From positions 279,903 to 343,902 of the forward strand of contig CAJQUW010006162.1 of the NCBI GenBank assembly GCA_907163375.1: DNA of 64,000 nucleotides, read 5' to 3'. Numbering within the stretch: the first letter of the stretch is position 1; the number at the start of each line of letters is the position of its first letter. The DNA comes from Prostheceraeus crozeri (Eukaryota > Platyhelminthes > Polycladida > Euryleptidae). The notes under the pieces were generated by a model. That model was not told where the DNA came from and ran no database searches. It worked only from the letters and a program-made list of their open reading frames with translations. Made by a program: the position numbers and the translations under genes. Shown one piece after another: positions 12,814 to 24,224 of this stretch.

Positions 12814-13335
12814 CACAGAATTAGACAGGTCGTCTCTTCTTCTGTTTGACTAGAAGGGAAGCATTGGAACATGTAACGTTAATGAAATGGCACAATCTCC
12901 TGACTAAATACCATAGCAATCGAACAATGAGCAGCCAGTTCAACATAAAACACGACAAATTGTGCGAAGTTTCAGTGACTGTTATCAACCGGATCACACA
13001 GCAAAGAGACACAGTCGATGTCAAGTTCTACAGAGAAGTTTGTGAACGTTTTTTCATGCGCCTGCTAACTTTTTTTAAAATGATCGCAGGGCCCAACATT
13101 ATCGAGAAAACTTCTGCGCAATGATCTGAATTCTTCGAATCTGAAGGAGTCGTGGCGATCGGAGCATTTTGAAGGAATTCAGAGCAATCCGCAAGCGACG
13201 CACGACTATTTTTCCTATCTCTGTAAGGTATTAAAAATTTCTTTTTGCCCACTTAATAAGTTCTTGCATGTGCCATCTGCTTGAATCAGTCTGCACTTCT
13301 AGCAAAGTGACACGATTAAACAATCTAGTTCTGTG
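12814..13335 (-). mobile_element. hAT-like MITE, 522 bp, perfect 8-bp target duplication
   Basis: Ends are CACAGAATTAGA ... TCTAGTTCTGTG (12-bp TIR, one mismatch). The flanking 8-mers TTGAATAT at 12,806-12,813 and 13,336-13,343 are identical, and 8-bp duplications are the hallmark of hAT elements. It is the inverted, near-identical partner of the element at 18,665-19,450, which is also 522 bp once its own 256-bp insertion and 8-bp duplication are removed. Two overlapping open frames (92 codons plus strand, 74 codons minus strand) are shared by both copies, but no known domain is recognised. Confidence 0.9.
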
Positions 13336-13884
13336 TTGAATATCAATTATAGAAAATGCTTGACATCTGTCATTTTACTGTCATCATTTTCTTACTTTCA
13401 TTGTGAAAAGTTCTGAATATTTTATGTCAATCAATAGAATTTCTTTCATATCAGATGATAAAAATGACATAGAAAGTTGTACGAGGGGATGTAGTCTTCA
13501 TCATAGCGTTTGTTTGTAAAGGTTGAAACTTTGAACCGTATCATCGGCAGAGACAAGAGAATTTCGCTGCTTTTGAAGACTGATTCCACATTACTGCAAT
13601 GTTTATACAGTAATACCTCGCAATAAATATCCCCGCTGATGCATATACAGTCAAGATCAGGTTCTTTACTACCTCGCTTCGAATAATGGCCCCGCTGATG
13701 CGTAGTCTTTGAGTAAATATCGTTTTCATCTGTCAAGGTCTACGGTTTACTATTTCTGAATCATTAACAAGAGAAAACATATAATTACATTATTTTCTAT
13801 TTCCGGACAAAATGAGACAGAAAATTTTCTTGAATATCAGCCCTTCGGTAAAGTTCGGACAAATAAATACCAAGCAGTCTGCGT

Positions 13885-14030
13885 TGCAGTCCTTCAGATT
13901 TCTCAGCAATGCTAAATGTCACAAACTAGTTTGGACTATCTCCAGCCGCACTGAAGAACCTAGTGGGGCAAAACGCAGCGGTTACGGCTGCCAAGGAACT
14001 TGTTAAATTGTTCAAGTCTGAGGACATCCA
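13885..14030 (+). repeat. Segment homologous (inverted) to 18,470-18,590, with coding look
   Basis: About 100 bp around 'acggctgccaaggaa' matches the reverse complement of 18,480-18,570. After an acceptor-like 'tggactatctccag' a frame reads PAALKNLVGQNAA then VTAAKELVKLFKSED and stops at TAG near 14,055. The other copy has a stop in this frame. It may be a relic of a repeated gene or element, or a host terminal exon; the duplication favours a repeat. Confidence 0.45.
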
Positions 14031-14059
14031 GTCCACCCCAAACCAGGCGAATTAGCAGT

Positions 14060-15130
14060 GACTGCAATGTTTTATGTAATTAGAATGCATTGTGACAATG
14101 TGCCAACTTTCCTTAAACAAAATTTCATATGGGCCTTTAATTTCCCGAGCTTCTTTACCATGATTTGCATAGATTCGCTTCGTGTAAAATTTTCATTTCC
14201 CATAACGGCTCATTACTTCACAAAATTATTAATTTCTTCTATTTCAGAGAAAAATATTTTTTTAAATTAATCACGCAGACATGCTTTTATGCATCTTCAG
14301 CTGCCAAAACTATTACAACTTTTATTATTGTAAACTTCTGCAATATTCTACTGAACATTGTTTTGATATTTCGACGTCAATAGAAAGTGGAATACAACAC
14401 ATTTGCGTCTTTGAATGCCTTGGAATGTGCAATAAATTCATAATTCATTGGATCTATTCATTTTAATGCTATCTTATGAATATAATGACTGGATTAAAAG
14501 GCTGTCTCTATTACTTTTCGAATTTTAAAATCATCGGAATGATAAATTAGTTTTCAAGCTGTATCAAAAGCACAGGTCAAAAACCGGGAAACTATAATGT
14601 TTCAACTAAATTTCAAAAAAAGAAAATTCACTGAAGGCTTGTTGTAGAAGCGCAAATAACTTGGGAGCTCCTCTTGGTTTAGACCTTAGTCGCCCTATAT
14701 CAAAACGAGTAAATAAAATAATATGAGAAGATAATCAGCATAAAACTAGTCAATACGATCAACGTTGCACACAGACGTATGTATATCATAGAATTTAGAA
14801 TTTAGCGCAGGTCTGTCTTACTGACACCGATGTTCCCTATACGTTTCTGTATAGATACACACTTTATCGATGATTTTAGAACAATTATGTGTAGAGCAAC
14901 CTTTATTGTCACTGCATTTCTGTATTGCCAATGAATGTTGCTAAAAATAATCATATATCTTCCAGCTAACCGAAATGGCGACTGCTAATATGTGATAGGC
15001 CGATCAAAGGACAAGTTTCCGCATCTCTACACTGTTCTAAGTGACAATGACAGGCAGCACACGTTATTCGCTGATTTGGTTTATCGCTCCTGTTCTTTGC
15101 GATTACAATTTCACCATTTTCTTGAAGGTT
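14060..15130. other. Intergenic, nothing assigned
   Basis: AT-rich sequence with no recognised gene, RNA or bounded repeat. Overlapping open frames at 14,058-14,466 are low-complexity and hydrophobic and look accidental. Confidence 0.45.
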
Positions 15131-15131
15131 T

Positions 15132-15307
15132 AGATTCACCACTCCCCCATACTGCGGGGCTTGGACGATGCTGACATAGTCAGACTTTAATCTGAAGCGC
15201 TATGATCTTTTAGCCCTTCCTGTTGACTTCCAATGACACTTTCGGGGCTCGACCTCTGGACCGAAAGATCGCTAGGCCAAGCACTTAACCACTGTGTCAC
15301 GGAGACC
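15132..15307 (-). mobile_element. tRNA-derived SINE, copy 1
   Basis: Read on the minus strand it starts GGTCTCCGTGACACAGTGG (A-box-like), has a B-box-like region near AGGTCGAGCCCCGAAAGTG, then the conserved 'tcattggaagtcaacaggaa', and ends in a CCCCGCAGTATGGGGG hairpin. It is clearly homologous to the copy at 44,200-44,382, whose B box (GGTCGAACCC) is better preserved. Assignment to a named SINE superfamily is not possible by eye. Confidence 0.75.
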
Positions 15308-15309
15308 AC

Positions 15310-16405
15310 AATCACAGCTACGGGCAGTTGTAGTGGACTTACAGAGGATACATCATCGGAAAAACGTTCTCTCCTGTCTCACCTGTCAGGTTCAAGCTTG
15401 GGACTGCGTGTTCCGATGCGGGGTGTTGCTGTATTGCATCGAGGAGGATAAATCTGAGGATTAGACTTCGATCTTCGCCGACTAACTCGGCCTACCTCCA
15501 TGCCGATGGAGGCGCTAATATTCTCCAAGTTGATACCTTCTACGGCCGCTACTGCATCAGGGTTGGATCCTGGAAGAGGCAAGGAGCAGTGAAAATCAAC
15601 GGCAATCATATGCTAAGCATTTTGCAGGAGCTGTGGAGCCACACAGAGACATTTTTATAATGAATATGAAATTCTAAATTCAAATCACATCATAGAATGC
15701 GCCCTCACGTCGCATAGCGTCCTCGCATCATTTCTTGATCTCCATGAAGCTTTGTCTTTCTAATAAATAATATAACTACCTAAGGATAATTCCAATTACT
15801 TTGTGTGCAAGGAATTGAAGAGAACTTTTAATTTGCAGGACGACAGAATTTGTAAGTGAAGCAGTCAATGTATCTGAATAATAATCAATTAATTGCAAGT
15901 ATTATATAACAGCAATCACTTAATTTCGACCACTCACTTGCTATTGATTGTGATACAATAAATTTTTGATAGTCCATCGAACTACTTAAGGAATAATAAG
16001 GAAGCGAATTTAGTACATGTGCCATGCAAAATATTTGTAGCAAATTTTGGAGATTCGATGGATCTCTATGCAAATATCGAGCAAGAAAAGCAAGCAATCT
16101 GGTGTACAGTTTCTAATTGGTATTCTTCACTTTCTTGAAGGTCGAAGTCTGTCGCACAGGTAGAAGTAATTCAACTGCTACTATTCAATTTGTAACAGTA
16201 GTATGCAGCACACGAAGCATTAAAGGAAGAATGAAAATTTGCTTTATTCTGACTTAATCATTTTAATCACAAATCTGATCCGTGAGAATCTTTATCGCGT
16301 TTTCGGCAGCAAACCTCTCTCAATAAAGCAAACTTCTTTCTTCCAGGCAGCCTCAGTAAAGCTCAGCAAAGTTATGCCTGACAACTGTTCACAGAAATAG
16401 GCAGG
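15310..16405. other. Intergenic, nothing assigned
   Basis: Near 15,880-15,975 is a decayed stretch related to the 31-bp minisatellite at 1.3 kb (TCAATTAATTGCAA ... ATAAATTTTTGATA). Nothing else was recognised. Confidence 0.45.
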
Positions 16406-16410
16406 GCCTA

Positions 16411-16468
16411 TAATATATTATTATATTATATAGAATTATTATATTATATTATATTATATATTATATAG
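16411..16468. repeat. AT microsatellite (TATTA/TATAT)n
   Basis: An uninterrupted A/T tract of about 60 bp built of TATTATATTA words, with one GAA interruption. Confidence 0.9.
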
Positions 16469-16661
16469 AGCATATTATGCTCTCACGATGGACTTCACTA
16501 ATAGAGGAACTTCGTCATTAGCACCGCACGGAGTACCAGGAGAGGTGGTTTCATTTTGAAAATTTCCCACGACGATTTCTGATGTATTTTTGCATGAAAT
16601 TTTCGAAAATCATGGTTTAAAAATCATGCAACTATATATCATCGACCCCTTTTCGAGAAAA

Positions 16662-17117
16662 CACTAGGTGACATGCCACGCGTGATTCACGCGTAATTAC
16701 GGAACACCCCAAACATCCGTGGGTAAGGGCATTCTCTTCTTCTACCCGCGTACATACGCGCTGCATTAAGAGTCAGAAATCACGTGATCTGATGCTGTTA
16801 AAACATGGGAAATGTTTATGAATACGCGCGGGCGAGCGTTTATAGTTTGCGCGTCGTCTACGGCTGTCTGCGCTGCCGCTTGAACCACAGATGAACCGCT
16901 AAGCATGTTCTGTCTTCCCTGAGCATGAAATTGAGGTCCTATCACATTGTTTAGCCTCTGATACATGCAGACACATGAGACGCAAAGTCTATATAACAGG
17001 ACTGCCGACAGATGTTGCAGCAATGTCACGCATAGCCACGAATGTTTAAGGTCATGTGTAATTACGTGTGGTTCAGGCGTGAATTACGCGTGATTGAGCA
17101 TGGCATGTCACCTAGTG
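16662..17117 (+). mobile_element. MITE with CACTAGGTGACATGCCACGC ends, copy 1 (456 bp)
   Basis: It starts CACTAGGTGACATGCCACGC and ends with the inverse, GCATGGCATGTCACCTAGTG. The interior has many ACGCGT/CGCGTA words. A second copy in opposite orientation is at 17,989-18,414 and a 5'-truncated third at 23,818-24,034. I could not find a matching target duplication at either complete copy, so the superfamily is left open. Confidence 0.85.
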
Positions 17118-17300
17118 ATTACGAAAATTCAAAATTGCGAGCAATTGAGCGAAAAAAACAATAGGATATCTAGGTTTTACATTATCAGCGCAGCACTCCG
17201 AAATGAGTCATAGCGATGCAAAGCTTCTTCTGTCTAGCTATGTGACGACAGCATAATCGATAATTGCAACACCTCTGTATGATATTCATTCGAAGTCATC

Positions 17301-17597
17301 ATGCCTCGAACGTACGTGAAAGGCAACGGCAAACGCGCATATGGAAATAACGACCAACAAGCAATTCGAGAAGCTGCCAAAGACGTCACAAATGGGATGT
17401 CCCTGCGAGCAGCAGCTGCGAAGCATTGTATTTGTTATGTAAAGCTTCATAACTTCATCAAGGGAAAGCACAAAGAAAAACCAGGAAGGCCGCCAGTCTT
17501 GTCTGAATTTGAGGAAGCGGAATTGGCCCCGCCGATCATACAAGTATTGGATTGGGGATTTCACTGTTCGTTCTTCACAAGTGGACATGATACTTGA
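17301..17597 (+). pseudogene. N-terminal fragment of a pogo/Tigger-type transposase (pipsqueak HTH)
   Basis: The frame starts at a good ATG and reads MPRTYVKGNGKRAYG, then QQAIREAAKDVTNGMSLRAA, AKHCICYVKLHNFIKGKH and KPGRPPVLSEFEEAELA. This is the standard HTH_psq/CENP-B-like DNA-binding N-terminus of pogo-superfamily transposases (residues about 15-60), followed by the GRPPVLS linker. Homology is lost after LDWGF, where the frame changes. The DDE domain is absent. A host pipsqueak-like gene is less likely, since only about 90 residues exist and MITEs flank it on both sides. Confidence 0.75.
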
Positions 17598-17988
17598 AAG
17601 ATTTTTCATTACTGATGGAGAGTGTGAATTCGTTGTCCAAAATTGCATTGTCTCTGTTGATTCCTCAATGTCATCTTCTGATTCTTTTGTTTCCAGTTTG
17701 CTTTCAGTGATGAAATTTCATACAAGAGAAGACTCTAACGCGCTATTTAAAATGCAAGTTGAGAATTCATTGTTTTCTATGAATAACGTTGGCAGGAGAG
17801 ATTCTTCCATCATCACTGCGTAGGAAATGAATTTGTGGAGGAGAACGTATGCATCGAAATGCAACCCTTGTACACATCAACGGACGATTCTTTGTTATTC
17901 ATTGAAATAATTAAAATCTATTGATTCAACTAGCATTATGTCTTTTGACAAAGGTGCAGGAAGTTAGAATTATCAGTCAATGGTAGGA

Positions 17989-18414
17989 CATTAGGTGACA
18001 TGCCACACTCAACTACAAGTAATTACACATGACCTTAAACATCCGTGGCTATGCGTGACATTGCTGCAACATCTGTCGGCAGTCCTGTTATATAGACTTT
18101 GCGTCTCATGTGTCTGCATGTATCAGATGTGATAGGACCTCAATTTCATGCTCAGGGAAGACAGAACATGCTTAGCGGTTCATCTTAGTGGTTCAAGCGG
18201 CAACGCAGACAACCGAACATGACACGCAAACTATAAACGCTCGTCCGCGCGCATTCATAAACATTCCCCATGTTTTAACAGCATCAGATCACGTGATGTC
18301 TGACTCTTAGTGCATCGCGTATGTACGCGGGTAGAAGAATAGAATGTCCTTAACCACGGATGTTTGGGGTGTTCCGTAATTACGCGTGAATTACGCGTGG
18401 CATGTCACCTAGTG
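17989..18414 (-). mobile_element. MITE with CACTAGGTGACATGCCACGC ends, copy 2 (426 bp)
   Basis: This is the inverted partner of 16,662-17,117: its left end CATTAGGTGACATGCCACAC matches the reverse of copy 1's right end, and its right end is GGCATGTCACCTAGTG. With copy 1 it makes a long inverted repeat around an 871-bp centre holding the HTH fragment. Confidence 0.85.
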
Positions 18415-18664
18415 TAGTATAAGAAATCATGTATGTCATGACGATGTTTATACTGTTCCTTCGGAATAGAAAGATGTCCTCAGACAATTTAAGCACAACA
18501 ATTCCTTGGCAGCCGTAGACACTGCGTTTCGCCCTACAAGTGCTCGTCAGTACGGCTCGGAATGGCCCAATCTAGCTTAAAATATCTAGAATGGCTGAAC
18601 AAGATGATGGACTACAAAACGGAAAAACAGCAAAAATTACTAAATTTTCCTCATGCGTTGTACC

Positions 18665-19450
18665 CACAGAATTAGATTGTTTAATCGTATCACTTTGCTA
18701 GAAGTGCAAACTGATTCAAACAGATGGCACATGCTGGAACTTAATAAGTGAGCAAAAAGAAATTTTTAATACCTTGCAGAGATAGGAAAAATAGTCGTGC
18801 GTCGCTTCCGGATTGCTCTGAATTCCTTCAAAATGTTCCAATCGCCACGACTCCTTCAGATTCGAAGAATTCAGATCATTGCGCAAAAATTTTCTCGATA
18901 ATGTTGGGTCATCTGATCATTTTTAAAAAAGTTAGCAGGCGCATGAAAAAACGTTCACAAACTTCTCTGTAGAACTTGACATCGTCTGTGTCTCTTTGCT
19001 GTGTGATTCGGTTGATAACAGTCACTGAAACTTCGCACAATTTGGTGTGTTTTATGTTGAACTGGCTGCTCATTGTTCGATTGCTATCATAGAAATTGAC
19101 AACAATAAAACCTCTAGAATGGAAATTAAGCTTCATGCAATGCACAATAACGGCACACAAATCGCACGCATTTTCACTTAGATGCACCTGCCAACGTCTG
19201 TATCATTGGGTTAGAATCAGTCACATGAGTAAATCGAAGCTTTTAATTGGTTCTTCATGCCCCAACTTAGTTCCCCCGGATTTGCCGCGACCTTTAGTCA
19301 ATTTCCATTCTAGCGAACTTCAGATAAACAGTTTATTTCTATGATTGCTATGGTATTTAGTCAGGAGATTGTGCCATTTCATTTACGTTACATGTTCCAA
19401 TGTTTCCCTTCTAGTCAAACGGAAGAAGAGACGAGCTGTCTAATTCTGTG
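18665..19450 (+). mobile_element. hAT-like MITE (CACAGAATTAGA ends), 786 bp including a nested insert
   Basis: It starts CACAGAATTAGATTG and ends TCTAATTCTGTG, between two identical GTTGTACC 8-mers (18,657-18,664 and 19,451-19,458). Removing the inner 256-bp element plus its 8-bp duplication leaves 522 bp, exactly the length of the copy at 12,814-13,335. It sits inside another hAT-like relic. Confidence 0.92.
19088..19343 (+). mobile_element. 256-bp MITE nested inside the 522-bp MITE
   Basis: Ends are CATAGAAAT ... ATTTCTATG, flanked by identical ATTGCTAT 8-mers (19,080-19,087 and 19,344-19,351). The copy at 12.8 kb has the uninterrupted site (ATAGCAAT on its plus strand), proving the boundaries. 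The 8-bp duplication indicates a hAT-type element. No other copy is seen in the window. Confidence 0.92.
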
Positions 19451-19698
19451 GTTGTACCGGTTATTCTAAGTACCTAAACTTCTTTATTATCGACAACTTT
19501 AAGTAATATTGTGCGGTTCTGTCAGCCGCCTTGAAAAATGTTTTGCGTCATAAAAAACATGTCAGATTTACGCACTCCTACAATAATGCATTTCAATTTC
19601 TGCTGCTGCTGCTGGACAATACCTTCTTGAATGAATGTCGTCAATTGTCGACATAAGCCTAACTAGAAGAACCGGCCGGTGTCAGGCCTGCGGCCGGT

Positions 19699-20037
19699 TC
19701 AAACCTTGCTGCTCAGAGTTCGGCATGACTTGTTTTGATCTCCAGGGTTAATCATCTGACAATATCGTGCAAGATCGCATCGCCATTCATCATTTTGTTC
19801 CCTCAAAACACTTGTGGCTAACGGGGAATACTGCAGTGATGCTCCCAGCGCACTTAAGCAATTCTGGTACCAATTTTCTTGGTAACTTGAGATGAGGAGA
19901 AGTGATGCACGAACGTGAGCTGCTCGGCGAAGAGAGGACACAATGATTGATAAAAAGTCATAGCAAGTTCGCACGGGGATATAGTGACGAAACATTCTGA
20001 CAAAGTCATTCAACTTCCAGTGTTCAATAAAATACAT
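19699..20037 (-). CDS. Unrecognised 112-codon open frame
   Basis: The frame reads like protein (YFIEHWKLNDFVRMFRHYIP ... YQENWYQNCLSALG ... NDEWRCDLARYCQ) with several Trp and Cys, but I do not recognise a domain. Its last codons run into the end of the hAT-like relic. There is no clear acceptor upstream; 'gttaacactatg' occurs twice just before the start. It could be a fragment of a transposon gene or chance. Confidence 0.25.
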   Translation of the reverse strand: MYFIEHWKLNDFVRMFRHYIPVRTCYDFLSIIVSSLRRAAHVRASLLLISSYQENWYQNCLSALGASLQYSPLATSVLREQNDEWRCDLARYCQMINPGDQNKSCRTLSSKV

Positions 20038-20039
20038 AG

Positions 20040-23000
20040 TGTTAACTATATATAGTGTTTCATAGTGTTAACTGTTTCAATGGTTTAGTGCTCAGACTCA
20101 GTTTTCTCCTCACTCATATGCGCCGGAAATATTTTTAAATATAATGTTTAGATGTTGTATGAGGATGTGAGAATCGCACTGATCTCCTGCTTTCTACCTT
20201 CACATTTTTGCGGTTTTGGGGTCAACTTCGGGTCGGAATGTACGAAATAGATGTGCATTAGCGGTGTCAAAACAAATTGACTCCAAATTGTCTTAAATAT
20301 ACATGTAGTTTTACTTAGAATACTTATTGAGAGCAAACTCTGTTCAGTCACATAGACATATTATAAGGGTAACTTGCTTGAACGACACGAAACATTCAAT
20401 ACAGGTACGATGCTTGACTTATTATGCAACTAAGCATGCCGAACAGAAGCTGCTAGAATGATTTAATAGAATACGTGACGCATTGGTCTGCCTTCTGACG
20501 CGGGGCGGCTCCTGCAAGGATGACATTGAGCAGCCACCATCAGTGGGGCCTTAATTGAGTCAAGCTAATATGATCTCTCAGTTTTATGCACTTTCATTAC
20601 TATAACTTTTGTTATCAGTTAATTTCTTATTAGTTTCTGTGTATATGTATACTTCTGTGCTTTCATTTAACTTATTCATTACTCTTTGTATTCTGTAAAA
20701 GATTTTCCATGTTTTTTGATTTTCATTATCAAGAATATGTACGCTTCTTACTTCCTTACTTATCATCTTCCTTGGGAAGTGCTCTTTGGAAACCTCAAAT
20801 CTGACAATGCGAAGCATTAATAGAGAGAATTGCTTCAAACCGCTAAAACGGTTGCAATGTCCTGCTTCCTTTAGGGTGCGTTTACACATGCAACTTGATT
20901 GCTGACACTTTTCGATCCATGATGAGTCAGAGAGAATGGACTAACACAGGTAGCCAAGACAAGTCCTCAATAATCGTTCTTCGTGCGTCACCAGATGCAG
21001 TCCAGACAATGGCAATTCAAAGAAGGGTGATGAAGAGAAATTCATTGATCTCATCAACTTATTATCCTCTCAGTGTCAGTAAAAAGTGGCAGCTGAAGTG
21101 GTACAAGGAGCAACATCTGTCTATCTTGAGTCATCGATATCTCAACGCCTTGGGTCAGACTGCGGCATCATTTTTCACGGAATGCAATGATCACGTGATG
21201 AGTACGCTACATGCGACTTCCCTGTGATTTATTCTGCAGGTTTAATCTTCAGCGAAGCACAACCAGCTCCATGTCTTGCGTCAATTCTTTCTTGACGGAT
21301 ATTCTTTAATAAAATTATTTCATAACTTTTCTCATTTCAGTGCATTTCTTGGTCAAAACATTGGAAGCTTTATCTCAATTCTGCTTGATAAAGTAATAAA
21401 ATTGCTTTTTTGGCATCGTTAACGTGCATAGCCTAATAGCTTCTTGGCTTTTTAGACTAAACACATAAAATTCCTTTTGAAATATTATCGCAATCAAAGG
21501 TCAGTGAGGAATGTAGGCAGAAAAATCAGTACAAATAGGACGTACTCCATTACACGTGCTATGAGCGAATCAAAGGTTAATATTTGTACGTCAAGCACAA
21601 ATAAAATTAAGATATTTGAGATTGAAAGGATGATGCTTAAACAGACCTTCAAATCACCACGAGTGAATTGCACGATTTGTTGTTCCCTGTCACATTGGTT
21701 CTTGCAGTTTACACATATTGCATGCAAAATCAGACATCCCAGTGTTCATCAAAACATTTGATCCGCACCTTTCCAAAAGAAGTTTGCGAACACCTGCCTT
21801 CGGTTTTTATAGATCGCACATTGCAAATGTCACTTTTCAGGAATACATTAAGAGCATAGACAAGCTATGAGACTCAAGCGTTACAGTTAGTGATACTAAA
21901 TTTTGCTATACCAGCTGCTTTATTGTCTTGTGTCGGTTGATGACATCGTTATTGCTAGCTTTTTCTACATGTATCTCAGATGTAGTGAAAAATGAATAAA
22001 TCTTGAATCTTTTGAGCTTTATACTGTACTTCTTTTATTGCCTGTGTATGGCAGGTAAGCAGCGAGCGGCTCGCTCGGTGATGTCAAGCCATTACTCTGG
22101 CTGTAGTCAATATAAAGAAGTGTAGACCTCAAAATCTAACTACAGCTTTATAAAAGAGATTGATGCAGATTACAAAGTGTCTTATACATACACAATATGC
22201 TCAATTCAAAAATTGTTATACAAAACTAATTTAAAATTGCATAAGAAGGCATTCTAGCACATTTGAAAGTACATCAAACTCATGGTGAATGAATTGTATA
22301 AGATGGAAGGATGTGAATTTCCATCGGATTTCGACGTTTCCGTCACCTGCTTGTTGACGGCAATTTTGGCTGCTGAGCTAAGTGCCAATGTAAATCAAAT
22401 TAATGAAAATGCAATAGTTGTAGATTCTTAGGGTAAATTATGTTTTCAAAATGACTTTGTATTCAATCAGAAATGATAATAACCGTGAATCCTTACAAAG
22501 TCGGCTGACAGGGAGCCGGCATCTAATCATTGTCAGTCACGTTCTTAGGTTGCAAGTTGTTTTTGTTCATGTGCGTTCTCATCCTACAATATTGCAGGTG
22601 TCGGGCAGGAATCGTCTTTACTGTGGGTTTTATCGATGACATGAATAGATTGGACAATCACAATTCTAGGTTCAAGTCTACCTGATGTTAATTGGATTTT
22701 CTCAAGTGGAAATCTAGACCTGGCTGAAATGAGATAATGCCACTTTTTCTACCTGCTATTGTACATTGACACAGTTGTGCTACAGAATTCTCAAGCGCAA
22801 ATGCACGTTTCAACCCTCCGCTCGAAATGTTGACGATACAAATAGAATCAAAGTCGGATTTTTTTAAAATACGAAATACAAATGCTTGAGCAAACATTCA
22901 CGTCTGGTGAGCTATCTGACGCACGCCACGCTCAAATTACAACAATAATAATTCTCTTATGCGTCGACATTTCTTCTCAAAGATTCTTCTAGGCACCTAC

Positions 23001-23815
23001 AGTAATTGATAAACATCAAATCAAGATGAAGCTGATAATGCTAATAACAAACTGTGTGCGTTAAATCATCCAGCTCCTTCATCAATTCTTATCAGAATAT
23101 CGATGAAAGGCGGCGACTGTAATTTCGATCTAATAATAACATGAGACCTGAAATCAGAGCAGATAGATGCTCAGGTGAATGATTAATGGAATGTATTTTT
23201 CTATTTTCATCACATTTATCTCATTTTAGTGAATTTAAAGGACGGATGCTTTAAAATTATCCAAGAACACGAGAATTGAAGATCGAATGAAGGGACTTCA
23301 GTGATCATATTTCGTTCTGTTGAAAATAGTCTACATTGTGATGATGATAAAATCACAGCATTCGTGAAGATGAACTCAGGACCACCCCAGTAAGGATATT
23401 AACTATCGAAGGCAGTTGTTTAGAGGAATCTTTAGTCGAAGCAGGCAGAGGCCTTCAAGCAGGATCACACATTTCGAAATACGTCTTTCTGTGATGAGGA
23501 TTTTACTCGGAGAGCCGGGGGATTTTACTTCAAGGCTCTTTTGACATTTTTTGATATCTCTCCAAAACTGCGACAGCAGCGATTCTAATTTTCTGCGACT
23601 GTTAGTTTCGACTTAGTTCCGGTAAACAACCTAAAGTTGTCAAAATAGGTCCATGGGAACATCAAAAATTCACTTTTAAAGAATAGTTTTTGACAATCGA
23701 CAATTTCATATCGGTTTGAAGCAAAATGAAGCATCTTTATCAATTCAAATTACTTGCAGATCATTGTCAAAGTACCTACAGGTGAAGTTTTAATTAACAT
23801 TTTCATTCATCCACG
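20040..23815. other. Intergenic or intronic, nothing assigned
   Basis: No exon of the minus-strand host gene could be recognised here, though it should continue in this direction. Open frames at 20,584-20,889, 20,895-21,227 and 21,477-21,761 have no family features. A T/A-rich stretch at 22.9-23.3 kb has no clear structure. Confidence 0.4.
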
Positions 23816-23817
23816 CA

Positions 23818-24034
23818 AAGCATGTTCTGTCTTCCCTGAGCATGAAATTGAGGTCCTATTACATTGTTTAGCCTCTGATACATGCAGACACATGAGACGC
23901 AAAGTCTTTATGACAGGACTGCCGACAGATGTTGCAGCAATGTCACGCATAGCCACGGACGTTTAAGGTCATGTGTAATTACGCGTCGTTTACGCGTGAA
24001 TTACGCGTAATTGAGCGTGGCATGTCACCTAGTG
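23818..24034 (+). mobile_element. MITE with CACTAGGTGACATGCC end, truncated copy 3
   Basis: It matches the right half of copy 1 (from 'aagcatgttctgtcttccct' to the end GGCATGTCACCTAGTG), with the left half missing. It lies 190 bp downstream of host exon 3, in the next intron of the minus-strand gene. Confidence 0.85.
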
Positions 24035-24224
24035 ATACGAGTGAAAATTTCAAAATAAAGCATTAGTCCATTAAAACGATGATGTCAAATAATTGCAGGG
24101 AATGTTTGATAACCCCTAGCTCCGTTAAAATGTAGCACTGGCACTTGGGTTTGATAAAGTAATAAATCCACACATGTGATGCCATCTTCAACAACCTGGG
24201 CTGAATCCCAGCATGAACACTCAC

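Larger units (their letters stand above)
18612..19705 (+). mobile_element. hAT-like relic, interrupted by two nested MITEs
   Basis: The outer parts (18,612-18,664 and 19,459-19,705) align with 35,307-35,645: 'tattctaagtac', 'tgcggttctgtcag', 'gaatgaatgtcgtcaat', then a GGCCGG-rich end finishing CCGGTTCAAACC. The two copies share the same right end and orientation. The GGCCGG-rich terminus resembles that of the hAT at 39.7-41.3 kb. The left boundary is uncertain. Confidence 0.65.

Noticed and set aside
13028-13252. 74-codon 'KKKFLIP' frame as a host gene
   Set aside because: It is inside the 522-bp MITE and recurs with it at 18.7 kb, so it is element sequence.
16766-17029. 87-codon minus-strand frame as a gene
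   Set aside because: It lies wholly within a MITE present in three copies and is not preserved in the others.
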